DNA of 64,000 bases from Balanoglossus misakiensis (lineage: Eukaryota > Hemichordata), in assembly GCA_040954595.2 (NCBI GenBank), contig CM082589.2, positions 3,100,001-3,164,000 of the forward strand, in the 5' to 3' direction. Position 1 is the stretch's first letter. The number at the start of each line of letters is the position of its first letter. Made by a program: the position numbers and the translations under genes. Positions 48,771 to 63,818 of the stretch are shown piece after piece. The notes beneath the pieces were generated by a model. The model saw only the letters and a list, made by a program, of their open reading frames with translations, made no database searches and was not told the DNA's origin.

Positions 48771-50311
48771 TTACAGTTCGGATTTTACCACATCACATCC
48801 TGTCTGTGTTGTTGCCTCGACAACGCTGAGCTGGTATTCATGTCTGTCAGTGTCATCCTTTCCTTCCATCTTCTCATCTGTGTATTTCATAGCGGGTGAT
48901 TTCTTACCCGACGAAATACACGGATCGACCAGAAACAGTGGCAGCGCCCCGGCTACCACAAAACTGCCGTAGAAATAGAACGAGTTGTCGTAGCTACCTG
49001 TGGCGTCGTATATGTGACCTTTAAAACAATGAAAACATAAGATTTATTACAAAAATAGAAACCTCTCTCAAGGACGCTACTGTCGTAACATCAGAACTGG
49101 TACACCAGTTCACGACGTGACTTGCACCATTATCTTTACTTCACGTGCTGACGTAGATTATGGTTACTTTCTTTGCGCAAACACATTGAATTTATGTGTT
49201 GATTTACTCACCTGCAATCGGTGGACTGATCAATCCACCAAGGGCAACAACCAAAGTAGTAAAACCAATGGCCGCTGTAAACTTGTGCGCTCCGGCGATA
49301 TCGGTCATCACGTGGTTCTGCATCACGAAGAACACCCCGGTTGCGAAGCCCACGAGCGCCGTACAAGTAGCATAGCTCACGTATGTGGTCGCAAGTGAAC
49401 TCAGCAAGAGGACGATGCCCGTTATAGAGATGTAGAAACCACACCATACAGAACTGGTCAGACGTTTGTGCGAGAAGTACAAAAGGCATGGAGGAGTCAA
49501 TCTTCCGAGCACACTGCATCCACCAAGGATGGAAATGATAAGAGCTATTTCCTCTGGCGTGCCTAGATTCTTTGTCTTTGCGCGTGCGAGAAAGTGCGCG
49601 CCGAGACCTTGGTAACCCATTCCCAAGGCCAGGAAGACTGAGACCATATACAGAGAGAACGGAGGGTGTTTGACAAACAGTGTGAAGTCACACATCTCGC
49701 ATATTGTTACACACACACTCGATGGTTTAGTTGCTGTTGTTGTTTCCAGTTCAGGACTGTGGCGGGACTTTGCCGCTGGTGGACTCCGATGCAAGGCGGC
49801 AGAGATCCCCATTTGGGCGTTGATGGCAGAGAAGACCACAAGAGCGCCTCTCCAGCCGAAATGATTGATCAGCAGTTGTAGGAGAGGCGGAAAGATAAAG
49901 ATTCCAACGCCACTCCCCACCATCACAAGAGAATTTGCTAGGGCAAATCGTTTCTTGAAATACAATGGCAGAATTCCTAAGTGGGACGGAACGATTAATC
50001 CATGCCCTGCTCCTGTTTGGCCAAAGAGAAAAAAATAGAAAAGGTTAATTAGAATCAATCAATCAGTGATTATACTCAATGTTTTTTAGAAAGGTTGATT
50101 AACAAGCATGGCGATTAAAATCAATAGTGCTATAAATAAACGATGACTTACCAACCAGTATTCCTATACTAAAGTATAAGAATTCAATACTTGGTGTGAA
50201 CGCACTTATGAAGAATCCGATTGATGACATGACAGTTCCAATCATTGTAACCACCCGAAATCCAAATTTCTTGACACAGACGTTGGAAATTGGTCCTGCA
50301 AGACGGTATAT

Positions 50312-50375
<64 letters not shown>

Positions 50376-50812
50376 ATCAATCAATCAGACTCATATAATA
50401 CAAATAAAATGATAACTAACTTGTATAACTCCAGGTAGAGAAATTAACACAGTAACTATGGTGATCCATATTGATTAAAAATGGCTGAGATTGTATTGGG
50501 ATCGGGGCTAAGTCACAGCTACATGCATGCATACTAGTATTCAACATCATGCGACATAAGTGATGTTCGGGGAACCAAACCGAGCCTAGCCTATTAGTAT
50601 AACTCACCGATAACAAACTCCACGAATACTCCAAACCCGAGTATCCACGAGGTGCGGGCAGACGTCTCCTCAAAATAACTCTGAATTGCAACGAACAGTG
50701 GACCGATAGCAGGAAACGCTCCGAAAACGAACATGCTACAGACATGTGACCCCAGAACAACGAGCCAGCCGTAAGCTCTGTCCGTTTCGTGTTGTCCGTT
50801 TGCAGGAGGCAT
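48771..50812 (-). CDS. Monocarboxylate transporter-like protein (SLC16 family), copy B
   Basis: Exons 50812-50608, 50295-50152, 50012-49212 and 49018-48771 encode 465 residues. Intron positions and phases match copy A, and exons 2 and 3 have exactly the same lengths (144 and 801 bp), so the two are an old tandem pair. The second MCT signature is intact (YFKKRFALANSLVMVGSGV). The first has decayed to DRAYGWLV, lacking the usual second-position glycine. Protein divergence from copy A is substantial, so substrate may differ. A tetranucleotide microsatellite sits in intron 1 just before exon 2. Upstream, 1.5 kb separates it from the divergently oriented subtilase. Confidence 0.9.
50311..50388. 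repeat. (TCAA)n microsatellite
   Basis: About 19 copies of TCAA with one TCGA interruption. It lies 15 bases upstream (in gene direction) of the exon 2 acceptor of transporter copy B and occupies the branch-point region. Confidence 0.95.
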
Positions 50813-52286
50813 GTCTTTACAATTCAGGTGAATTCAGGTTAATACAAACATGACGGTAGCGTCTCAAATGATGCCAAGGATCCCTCCAATATGTGCGTAT
50901 ATCCTGTCGTGTCCCAGTACTATGCTAAACAAGAACAACAACAATGCGTTGCGGTATACCTGATGACATTATTTCGCAAACTTTGACCCGAAGTTGAACA
51001 GCTGATCTGAGTGCACAGGTCGTACGCGTATACTGTTGTAAAAAAAAACATCACATTGCTGCTGGTAACACAATACGTATACAGCCACTGTGAACCTTAT
51101 ACATGTACAAGAAGAAAGGTATATTTCAAGGTCTGGTTGACCTCAGGTCACACCTGGACCGAAGCTGAGGGCAAATGAAATCACACGACTGTCTGGCGTT
51201 TTGTTCGTTTGGCCGGCTGTCAGAGCACCTCAATTAAACCTGACATGTCATATACATTTCACTGAAGCTTCCATGTTACACGGTCAAAACAAGACTCCCT
51301 TGGTTGCTGAAAACTTGAAGCAAACCGTATTTGCACGACGTGTGTCTCACACAACAGGTGCAGATGGCAAGCTGAGAGATTTCTGGTTGATAATTTTGTG
51401 GGGACCCGATATGGTTGAAACCGCTTTGTGTGGCATTTTTAAAGGAGGCGTGTCGTCTGAACTGTGCGAATTGCGTGTTAATGAACACACCATGCATGGG
51501 CATTGTTCAGAATGGACGGCATTCACCGTTGTTCTTATCATTGGCTCTCCGTTATAAACCGGTGCCTGCAAACGATTTTAGTTAAAACATGAAACATCTG
51601 GCAGCGATTGACATTATTTGTTCTGTGATGACGCATTTCTGAAATCCACTACAATTTATTTTTTGATCCAGGTGAGAGATTAGGGTGCCCTTACAGGCAG
51701 GTCAATCTTGTGGCGTGGATCTTCGCGTACGAAAGTGTTCAGGGATGATTTGACTCGCCAGCCTTTCCTATAATACTTTAATGAACGAACAAGCGACAGT
51801 CAAGTATACCTGTAAATTCTATATTAGGTTTCTGGGATGGACTTTCTGTTTGGAAAAATGTTCTTGTGGATATCAGATAAATGTCCCCTGTGGAAAAATA
51901 GACCGGTTAGTGACCCGTATGAAGCGCCGACTGATAATTTATCATTGAATTGAAATTTATCATTGAACTGATAATAGTAGAATTATTACAATATTTCGAA
52001 ATATCGCCTTTCATACGAGACAGCGTTTTCCAATAGACTAGACGTACTCCACTTCAGATACGTGAGTATTGCTCATATCTTCAATTTAAAAAGACGCAAT
52101 GTTCTTTTAATGCCAATTTTGCGTTGAGCAAACACTTTTCAAAAAGTTTCGAGCACAGACAAAATTCTACAGAGACAAAAGTCGGTATCTAACATTTCCA
52201 TATGTAACTTTACCAGTAAAACTTCAGTATTCCTGCGTAACGACAGAGTACAATTCTCGGCATTATTTCGTTTCTATCCCCGCAGA
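50813..52286. other. Divergent intergenic region
   Basis: 1.47 kb separates the minus-strand transporter copy B from the plus-strand subtilase. A 118-codon ORF at 51201-51557 has no support. Promoters of both genes should lie here; I could not place TATA boxes. Confidence 0.5.
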
Positions 52287-54864
<2,578 letters not shown>

Positions 54865-56275
54865 GTAATGAATCTAAAGCAAGTAATTTGCAGATGAGAG
54901 GGTTGATTTGGATAAAATACATACTAGTATTAGCTGCTGTCATGTCTTTCCATAGACGAAAATGTCCTTGATTATTAAATCCGTCTTATGTGTTTGACCG
55001 ACTTGCGTACTTGCGTATATAATACATGCTGGGGTATACCTGTACTTGTTATTCTAGACTCGCTTTGAAGTAAAAATCGAACGCATAACAAGATCGGATT
55101 TTTCATCAAGCTCACAAAGTGCTTGATTCTCACTTGTTGATATCAGTTACAACATAGAGTCTGGCCAGTGGGAATCAGACGTTTAACCCCCCTTCGGCTT
55201 TACGAAGAGTTGATGGCACCGGGATTTTACTGAGATGCTTTTGTTGGTGTAATCCCTCCTTCGGGTCAATGGTCCTACCATCAGCCCACTTTTGTCTGTC
55301 CGTTGTGCAATTACATAGTTTAGTCTTTGTATTTTTTTTATATTATGAGTAATTCTGGGTATCGCCACATTTAATCCAATTTTCTAATGTTTACGTTTCT
55401 TAGTATTAGAGGGGGGATTACACTATATGCAAGGTTGACCGTCTACAACGATAACCGCAGTCACGTTTTCATAAACACGATCAAGGTGATTTTTTTTATG
55501 ATTTTCCTGTGAAGTAGTTACCCTCACTGCGCGCGCGTGACATGCGCGTTTGGGCGCTTCTGTGAATCTTTCACTTTCCGCGGAACTGCACAAGCGACGG
55601 GTGATGAAAAATCCCAGTCCGTGTAACCATATACCTATACGTGCGATGACAAAGATGAAGACTCCGCTAATATGAGTAAACTGTAAGTTTATCTTTTAGC
55701 AGTACAGTAACTGTTTGTAGTTTAGTTCTTCGTCTGTTTTGCTTGGTTGCCTATCGCACCATTTATCCAAAAGGTGTTTTCCACTGGATTGTCATATAAA
55801 ACTTACCCCGAGTCCAAGTCAGTGAAGGCCCAGTAATTTCTTTGTCTGCACCCTTTGCTGTCTTCGATGTCACACTGAGAAGAATAGGAACTACGTTTTT
55901 GTCTTTGCGGTATTAAATAGTTACTCATAAGGTATGTACAAGATTATATACCTCTGATAAGATTGGGTCACTGGGAAGCGCAAATTGACGAGTCTTCGAA
56001 TCGCCCACTCCCGCCGCGTAATAAATATTGATTCAAAATCTACGGAGATTTGAAAAACAAAATTATCGTAGTACGTAATGTTTTCGCCTATAAATTGATT
56101 CAGAATCTGAGCTTTCGTCATGCAGAAGCCTACTATAGTCTGCTCTATGTTATAGCATTTCTTCGATCCTTTTGAAAGTTAGTTGAAACTATATTGTTCT
56201 AACTTGTAGGAATGACCGTGAAGTATTTCGACGCTGGCAGTGATCAGGACGATTTCATGTTAATATCTGTTAACG
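54865..56275. other. Intergenic region, no gene recognised
   Basis: Single-copy sequence between the subtilase stop and the GPCR start. Nothing coding is supported. Canonical promoter motifs for the GPCR were not identified. Confidence 0.5.
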
Positions 56276-57304
56276 ATGTCGATTCCAACGGCAAATGACA
56301 CGGAGCTGTGTCCGAACCAGTCCACACCGTTGAGCGAACAGACCTTCGCTTCTTCGCCAGTGTGGACGGTCATAATTGTCTTCACCGTCGCATTACTCAC
56401 CGTTTCTGCCAACATTCTTGTTCTGTTCGTGGCGCCGAAAGTTCAACACCTTCCGGAGTACTCCAAGTTCTTTATGATGTCGATAGCGTCGGCGGACCTC
56501 GGGATCGGCCTCGTCTGCTCCCTGGCGATCGTGCCCAGCGTGACCGGCTCGTGGCCGTACGGGCGAACACTCTGCGAGCTGCAGGCGGCTATGTCGGTGG
56601 CGTTCTCCGCAATTTCGGTCCTGGGTATCCTGCTCCTCCATATAGAACGCTGCGTGGCCATCCAAAAACCTCTGCATTATCACTCGATCCTGTCCAAACG
56701 CAAGTGCTTCGGCGCCATCGCCGCTTCGTGGGTCCTATACACCACGTACGGAATCACTGTGGTGATTCTCGGGAGAGAACACTTGCGCTTCGACTACATG
56801 ACGTACCAGTGCAGCCCGGCCGTGATGTTCAGCAAGCAATCCATGCTCCCGTTTTTGATCATCCTCTGCTTCATATGCCTGTTCCCTTCGTCTGTCGGTA
56901 TCATGATTATCAACTACAAAATCACACGGACCGTGAAACGCTTGCAGAGAAGGGTGTGCCCGCAAACAGTGGCATCGTTTGTGGTGACTCCGGCCGGAAA
57001 AGAACCTACCTCACGATCGGAGCGTGCCGTCGACATTTCCGACGACACCAAGACTTACCGGACCTTCTTCATTGTAGCCGTAGGTTTCCACGTCTCCTGG
57101 CTGCCTCTGCCAATTATGGACATCTACTGTTTCTCGACGGGGACAGAGCTAAACCCAACCGCACAGTTCTTGCTATTCTGGCTTGCCATGTCGAACAGTT
57201 TCTGGAATTTCTTCATATACAGCGGCAGGAGCAAGGGTTTTCGAAACACCGTTTGGAAGATGTTCAAGTCGTTTGCAATTAGCTACTTCTGCCGATTGGG
57301 CTAA
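56276..57304 (+). CDS. Class A (rhodopsin-like) G protein-coupled receptor, orphan
   Basis: Intronless frame of 342 codons with seven hydrophobic helices. The extracellular N-terminus has Asn-X-Ser/Thr sites (NDT, NQS). Helix 1 has SANILVLF, helix 2 has ASADLGIG and the helix 3 cysteine (TLCEL) can pair with the one in YQCSPA. The E/DRY motif reads ERC. Helix 6 has the WLP core (HVSWLPLP). Helix 7 reads WLAMSNSFWNFFIYS, without the proline of NPxxY. The helix 7 wording resembles the vertebrate orphan pair GPR21/GPR52, and SWPYGRTLCEL recalls amine-like receptors, so I leave the ligand open. The reading frame is GC-rich, which opens long overlapping frames that I rejected. Confidence 0.9.
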   Translation: MSIPTANDTELCPNQSTPLSEQTFASSPVWTVIIVFTVALLTVSANILVLFVAPKVQHLPEYSKFFMMSIASADLGIGLVCSLAIVPSVTGSWPYGRTLCELQAAMSVAFSAISVLGILLLHIERCVAIQKPLHYHSILSKRKCFGAIAASWVLYTTYGITVVILGREHLRFDYMTYQCSPAVMFSKQSMLPFLIILCFICLFPSSVGIMIINYKITRTVKRLQRRVCPQTVASFVVTPAGKEPTSRSERAVDISDDTKTYRTFFIVAVGFHVSWLPLPIMDIYCFSTGTELNPTAQFLLFWLAMSNSFWNFFIYSGRSKGFRNTVWKMFKSFAISYFCRLG

Positions 57305-58766
57305 CACCGTGAGCTGCAACATTTGGGAAATCGTCATGAAATTAATTTTCAAACTGTACTAACATTAGCCCATACACATGCATGCACTGAAGTGTGTACA
57401 AGTATTATCAACCCTAAGTATGAGTGAATATACAAGTTTTAACCGGGCAAATAATTACTATAAGCTTTGCCGCAAATATCAACCTAAAACTACGGTTTAG
57501 CAGCAGCTATGAATAGCTGTAATTCTTTCTATTATCTTCATAAAAAATAATTTAAAAGCGGATCCATGTTGGATATTCTGAGCAACAGCACCGTTCGTAC
57601 TGTACGCGGCTTTATGCTGCTCGTGAAATACAAAAATTGATTGAGAAATATAAACACAAAACAACTCCGCTGATTCTTGATTTATTAAATATTATAACAA
57701 AAATAAACAGACAACTAAACACTAACAAACAAGGAGTAAGAGGTTTCTATAATTGTATTTGCGCAGTTCGCTCGCATGGGCAATTTTCAAAATGGAATAT
57801 TTGACCTGTAGAACGCGCAGTAACGTGCTTGGTTCATCACGTTGTAATTTGTCACCGGGACATTTTCAGCCGACAAAAAATCCACTGTGAGGAAATATGG
57901 TATTTCCTTTCTCTATTCTCCTGATTGCATTCGCAGCGGGTTCCACGTAATATTCCTATGTTCGAAAACAGGCCTAATTATAGGTAGCGAGCAGAGGGGA
58001 TTTCAAGGTTGCCAGGTGGAATAACTTGTATTCCTTCCGTGTCTAAGACGGCATCGTTTTACAGCGAGTGGTCGTGCGTCTACACACCCGCAATATAAAA
58101 CGGAAAGACTGGTAATATTGATGGCAGAAGCTTATTTTCACCCACTTATTCCCACATGAGTGAACACAAGTCGACTTGTTTTGTAAAGAACGTCTACGTT
58201 TTATTGAAGAACATCTGCCATGAAGAGAATACAGAAAGTCCCGTCAACAAAAAACGAATCAAGCACTGAAAATTGTGTACACGAAAAATCAAGCGTGAAT
58301 AATTCTTTTTATCAAACAGATCAAAGTACACACATCGCAAAATATTAAATAGTAACATCAAATTGACAGGGCTAAAGTATTTCATCTCAGGAAGAAGAAT
58401 GGCAGTTTGTCTTGGACAACTGCATCTGGCAGGTAGACTTGCCTAGATGTTGCTGTTAGTGCATAGTTGCTTTTCGGAATCACATCAGGTTAGAGAGACG
58501 TTGACCCAGGCACAGAGGCATTTTTTTGTTATATAGCAAAAGAGCTGATACTGCCAATTAACACAGCTCACTCCAAAACTGCACACAAGTTCTAGTCATC
58601 AGCCAGAGGTGCTAAAGGAACTAGGCAGGAAATAGTGGGCACGACTTTATATAAGTGCCTCAGAGCTCGAGTACTAATCACGACTACAGGAAGCAAAAAA
58701 CCCTTGACGGTGAAAGTGGGAGGAGATTACTGCCGTGGGCAGATGTTGAATTAGAGCAATGATCAG
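57305..58766. other. Convergent intergenic region
   Basis: AT-rich 3' flanks of the GPCR (+) and the cysteine protease (-). No ORF is supported. Confidence 0.5.
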
Positions 58767-60822
58767 CTAGATAATGACGAATGTTGCATCCGTGGCAACA
58801 CCACAGTTGTTATCCTTGGTATTTATCAGAATATATCCATTGTTGCCCCAGTAGGTAGACCACGAGTTCTTGATCAGCCAATAATCGTCACCGTCCAGCT
58901 GTCCATAGCCAACAGCCAAAACTGAATGATCGAGGTCATCAGTCGTATTACCTGCAATCGCAAAAGTTGTATTTTCAAAGAGTTAATGCAGAGATTAAGT
59001 ACTGTAAAATAGGAAATTTTCGCGACAGGATTTTCAGGATGTAAATAGAGGGGACTATTCATTCATATTCTCTTTAACTCAGAATACAATTCTATTGTAC
59101 ACATTTTCGCATTTTTGGGGCTCTCGCAAATTTTGCGAAAAATTTAGCCTCAAAAATATACTTGCTTATAGCTACTGAGATCTCAAGGACAAAGCAAAAA
59201 AATTCTCAACAGGTCACTTGTCACTCACGGACAGACAGGTATATTAATATGCAGCTTACCACACTTAGCGTCATAATAAACTCCATTAGCATAGAAGGAG
59301 AAGGATCTGGGAGACGCGTCGATGCTGACAGTGACTGGACCCTTGTTTGCTATGGCTGCCTTCAGCGCTGTCTGGTCACCGGTCGGTATGTTTGTGTAGT
59401 TTGAAATCTTTGTCGCTGCTTCGGAGGCGTTGAAGTGGCAGAAACCGTTCTGCAATACCAAGGATAAGATTTGCTTGGATTTGATTTTCATCAACAGGGC
59501 GTGGCACAGTGTAAAAGGTATCAGAGATTGAGCCAACACCTAATTGTTTGTGTAATACTAATAACAACAACAATAATAAATACTATTTTTATTTTTTGAA
59601 AAACCTGTTTGAACCATTTGAATATAACAATGCTGAGTACATTATCAACAATTCATAGGGAACATTCTGTCACTGCGTATAAAGAAACAAAGTAGATTAC
59701 TCACCTGTCCAAGGTAGGGGCCATACTGTTCTTCACTAGCAATGCCACCGTTGGCCATCACCCACTCAAACGACCTAAACTGCTCTCCACCGTAGCAGCC
59801 ATTATTACCGTAACCCCAGGAGCAATCCATCAAGTTCTGCTGGGACAGCCTCACAAGCTGTCCAGTCTACAAGAAACGAACAGAGAGAAATCAATAAACT
59901 TCTTCATGAACATGAAATTTCTGTGTGACTAAGATAGCTAAAGGTCAGAGGTGAAAGGTCAGAACACTATTTCTCAACTGGGTCTTCCATACCTTCATGA
60001 AGAGAGCACCTTCGATGGCACCGGTGGAACCAAAACTCCAACACGAACCACAAACTGCTTGGTCCTTCACTTGGGTAACAGCGCCTGACACAAGAAGAAG
60101 AGCAGAATTGTCATTCAAAGTTAACACCACATTTTGCTCTGAGTAACAACAAAAGATTCCCAACTTGGGCCACAGGTGGCGCTCTCAATTCACGCCGTTA
60201 AAAAGTGGGAGAGTACCTCGGATGTTCCAATCAATTCTATCCGGAATATCATCCATGGGAATATGATGGCTGGCAAAGGGGACGCCGTGTCTCGGACCTT
60301 TGGAGTACCGGAAGCCGCGCATCATTTTCAGTTCTTGCGGAGATCTGTCTGCAAGGTGGTTGATTTCCAACTTGTAACCCCGACCAGCTCGGTTACTGGA
60401 ATGGATGTATCTGCAGGAGAGAAATCAGGATGAAATAATCTCAATACCAAACTTTCTGCAGCTAAGCATTCTTCACGACTCTATGCTAGTAAAATGCAAA
60501 TATCAATGTTTATTAAAAATATACATGTGATATGTCACAATAACTTGATCTTTTACCTGACGTTATTTGTGAAATGCATCCTCCGTTCTGCATGCTCTAT
60601 TTCATTGTCGTACTGGCGACCATGCTTGTCCTTGTACTCGTCAAACAGTTGGTGGATTCTGTTGTCTTTGTGTGGTTCAATCAATTCCAGTACTGGATTA
60701 GCAAAGATGTGGTGTTCCATTCCTGGCCCTGGGAAGTCCCCGCACTCCGACTTGTCTTTGAGAACAATCACAGATGTAAATGTACATTATTAATTCTGCC
60801 TGTTTATTACCTTTGGAGAGAG

Positions 60823-60876
<54 letters not shown>

Positions 60877-62171
60877 GGGGAGACCAGGGTAAAGAGCTCA
60901 CCTGAAATCACAAAGACACTTGGTTCAATGGGACCTGTGTCGTAATACATATAATCCACGATGTACTTGTCGTAGTGCGATCCGATCAGACTATCAAAGC
61001 CCATCATCTCGTACTGTATTGGCTTGGGATCTTTGCCCGGCAAGATGTACATGGTGTAGGTGTTGGTCTTCAGGTCTTGTTTATCAACATATTGCCACGT
61101 GTCCACAGTCAGACCCCGGACGATACTCTTTCCAATTGACTGGAATAAAATGCAAGCAGTATTCAAAGTTTTTTAAATGTTGGCTATACCTTTTAATTAT
61201 GTGCTCAATGAATGAACTCAGCTGCATTGAGTTAATATCTTTCAGTGTACCACAGCTGTGTTGAAAGTGGTCCAATGGGCCACTATATTAACTTGCCTCG
61301 AATTTCGTCAAATCTGGTAGGAGGGTTTGGGGTGCAACTGGGGCTTCCTGTGTTCCGTTGGTGTAAAAGCAAGCAGCGGCCGTTGTTTTTCCCTGTTTAT
61401 CCGTCATGGGAGAGATGATGTACTGCCCGCCGAATGGCTTCTCAGCTCCCAGGTAGAAGGTCTTATCCAAACCTATGGACAAAACCAGAGCTCATTTGAA
61501 CTTTATGTCAACATTATCATGGTCAAACCTGGCATTGGGTTCTGAACAGTGCTACATATACAGACGCAAGAAAACCTTCAATATTTAATCACTAGGATAC
61601 TCAAGGCTTGTAACCTTGTATACTTACCACCATAGAAATCAACTCTGCTGTTCCCAAGGGTCGCATTGTAGTAGACTTCGAATGGTTCTTCCAATTCTGC
61701 ATAGGGAAGTAGCAGGAAACCCCTAGCATGGTAGGCACTGCTGAACACTGGAGGGGCACCCACTGGCCCACCTGTTGCACCTGAAATGAGACGTACCGAC
61801 GTGGTTATGAACAAGGTCGTCGCAAGGGACTGTGGTTGCAAGCCCCAGACTCGAGTTTTATTATCCACTGAGGACCGCCCATTTTACGCAACGTCGTGTA
61901 CCGGTATGTGAAAACAAACTCGCTCATATTTCATCTTTCACGAAACATGTGACAGTCATGTGCATCCGTGTCATGTGATACTTTGCAAGGACAGTCAGGT
62001 CACAGCAGAAGCAGAAAACGTGCCTGGTATTTTCACCATACGCCAGTATATATCCACATTTACACGCGTTTTTGTCGAGGAAGTAGGGTTAGAAAAAATG
62101 CCCGACATATTCAAACCGTGCTTACCGACACATGCTATTAGCAGGACAACCCACCACACGCAGCTGTCCAT
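58767..62171 (-). CDS. Papain-family (C1A) cysteine protease with N-terminal extension
   Basis: Ten exons, all in phase: 62171-62126, 61780-61628, 61472-61297, 61139-60902, 60755-60557, 60410-60217, 60084-59993, 59866-59705, 59449-59260, 58951-58767. They give 544 residues. A signal peptide (about 1-16) precedes a ~200-residue extension ([20 protein letters not shown]) typical of digestive cysteine proteinase 1 / counting-factor-associated D-type enzymes rather than classic cathepsins. An I29 propeptide spans about residues 220-315 ([20 protein letters not shown]). The peptidase follows with oxyanion Gln344, catalytic Cys350 (CGSCWSF), His492 ([11 protein letters not shown]) and Asn512 (KNSW). 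It should be secreted or lysosomal. Intron 3 starts GCAAGT (GC-AG); the alternative GT nearby breaks the frame. A TATA box lies about 85 bases upstream. Confidence 0.93.
60815..60874. repeat. (GA)n microsatellite
   Basis: About 25 GA repeats within the 146 bp intron 4 of the cysteine protease, close to its donor side. Confidence 0.95.
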
Positions 62172-62251
62172 GTTGATGTTCAGAAGACGAGTGACTGACT
62201 GGTGTCTGTGGGGTTAAAGAGCACGGCACATGCGCATATCAAAATAGAAAG

Positions 62252-62260
62252 TTTTTATAG
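62252..62260 (-). promoter_or_regulatory. TATA box, cysteine protease gene
   Basis: CTATAAAAAC on the minus strand lies about 85 bases before the start codon, a normal distance for a highly expressed digestive-type gene with a short 5' UTR. Confidence 0.6.
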
Positions 62261-62261
62261 T

Positions 62262-63210
62262 CCGCATGTGCGCATGAATATATCTATTACTCATTTCAAA
62301 TGCAATCATCACAAAATAGTTCCAATTAAATGTATAATCCAGTTCAGTATATCTGAGTATGGCCTTTTGACTAATCTCTGGTTGCTTTTGTCTGTACATG
62401 TACAGTGTATTTGCGACTTACGTTGTTTGCAATGTCTTTGGGGTTTTAATAAAATGTTATTTTTCTTGTGCACCTGCTTTTGTGTTTGCCTGTGCCATTT
62501 GTTTAAGTTTGTCTCTTTTGTTTTATGTATTGGTATTGTTTAGAGCTTTCGGATAGAAAAGTCATTGCTTCTGTTGAGTTATTTAGTCTTGGTAACGTCG
62601 ACATTTTACCAAAACTTAAACCATAGCCTTCTGTTAACACCTTCAACTCCAGTGTGTGCTACTGTTTGTAGAAATGATACTCACATCACAACATTATTTG
62701 GTTTCCCTGGATCCCTGTTGAAGTGCACGAACAAATAGGGCTAGTTGATTTTCGAAATCATATAGCCCTCTCCCAGAAATAAAATGGTCGACCCTAATAG
62801 GATTACTCCTTCGAATGGTCACATTATTGGCTGGATATCGTAAGAGAAGAGTTCGTTTCTCCCCCGTAGGCAGATAGTCGCGGGTCAGTTAAGTGGGGCT
62901 TTAATTTATCATAATCAATGATAATATCACTGGCATCATTTTTTTTCCATTCTATGGTTAAACAATAGACGGTTGTGATCATTGAAAGTGCACCTGAACC
63001 CGAGGTGTATACTTCGGGTATTGTTTGCGTCAAAGCAACTTGACAATATGGCATTGTTTCAATAATACAATCTGCTGAGGTGGGAGTGGAGATGTGACAT
63101 CCCTGATTTGCATGAGATAGAGTTTTGATTATTAACATCAACTATTCCGTGTTTTTTTCACAGTAAACACACACCTCTGACTGCTTTCATGTACGTGTAC
63201 ATGTAAAGTC
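62262..63210. other. Divergent intergenic region
   Basis: About 1 kb between the cysteine protease (-) and the acetyltransferase-like gene (+). No ORF is supported; it probably holds both promoters. Confidence 0.45.
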
Positions 63211-63818
63211 ATGTCAATCAAAGTGGGCATAATGAAAGAAATTGCTTTTAAACCAGTCATAACCGAAGATATTGATAAAGCACGTGAAATAGAAGTGTCT
63301 TGTAAGTGGGAATCTTTTCATTTACGTGTAGATATCACATGATTGGTGTTTACCGCAGACAAAGGACATATGTTTCCCTTTGCGGTTATGTGATGTTACA
63401 TAATACAAATGTACACGTAGGACCCTTTTGTCAGGAAACGGCCTTTGGCAACAGTAAGGGATAGACCATTTGATATTAAGGAGGTGGGCTGGGGGATTTT
63501 CGAAAACAATAATTGTTGCCTACTGTGATAAAATACCTGCCCCTCTACAGGTACAAAGGAGAAGGGGTTTACATCCAGAGAAGCAAAACATCGCTGTGGT
63601 ACATTTGATAAACTTTGGCTGGCAACATTCCGGATTCAAAGATCTCTCTAATTTTGTCAAGTATTATTTAAAGATTTGACAGATGAAAATATAAATCTGT
63701 AGTCCTCCATTCAGTTTTTCCACCAGAAGAGGCTGTCCCGAAGCACGTATTTATACGCAGCAATGCTCACACGAAAGAGCTGTTCTCAGGGTGGTATTGC
63801 AATGGAGAATTGATCGGG
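63211..63818 (+). CDS. GNAT acetyltransferase, AANAT-like, 5' part only
   Basis: Two exons are visible, 63211-63301 (phase 1, donor GTAAGT) and 63715-63818 (phase 0, donor GTAAGA). The remainder lies beyond the window. The 65 residues read like the start of a GNAT fold. They include IAFKPVITEDIDKAREIEVS (strand 1 and helix 1), then FFPPEEAV, KELFSGW and NGELIG. The ITEDIDKAREIE...FPPEEA pattern is that of non-vertebrate arylalkylamine (serotonin) N-acetyltransferases, which use acetyl-CoA to acetylate amines or polyamines. The acetyl-CoA binding motif is not in view, so only the superfamily is firm. Initiation could also be at the second ATG (63232). Confidence 0.65.

Noticed and set aside
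56308-57282. A 324-codon ORF overlapping the GPCR in another frame
   Set aside because: It lies entirely within the GPCR coding sequence, has no membrane segments or domain, and is rich in Arg/His as expected from a shifted frame in GC-rich sequence.
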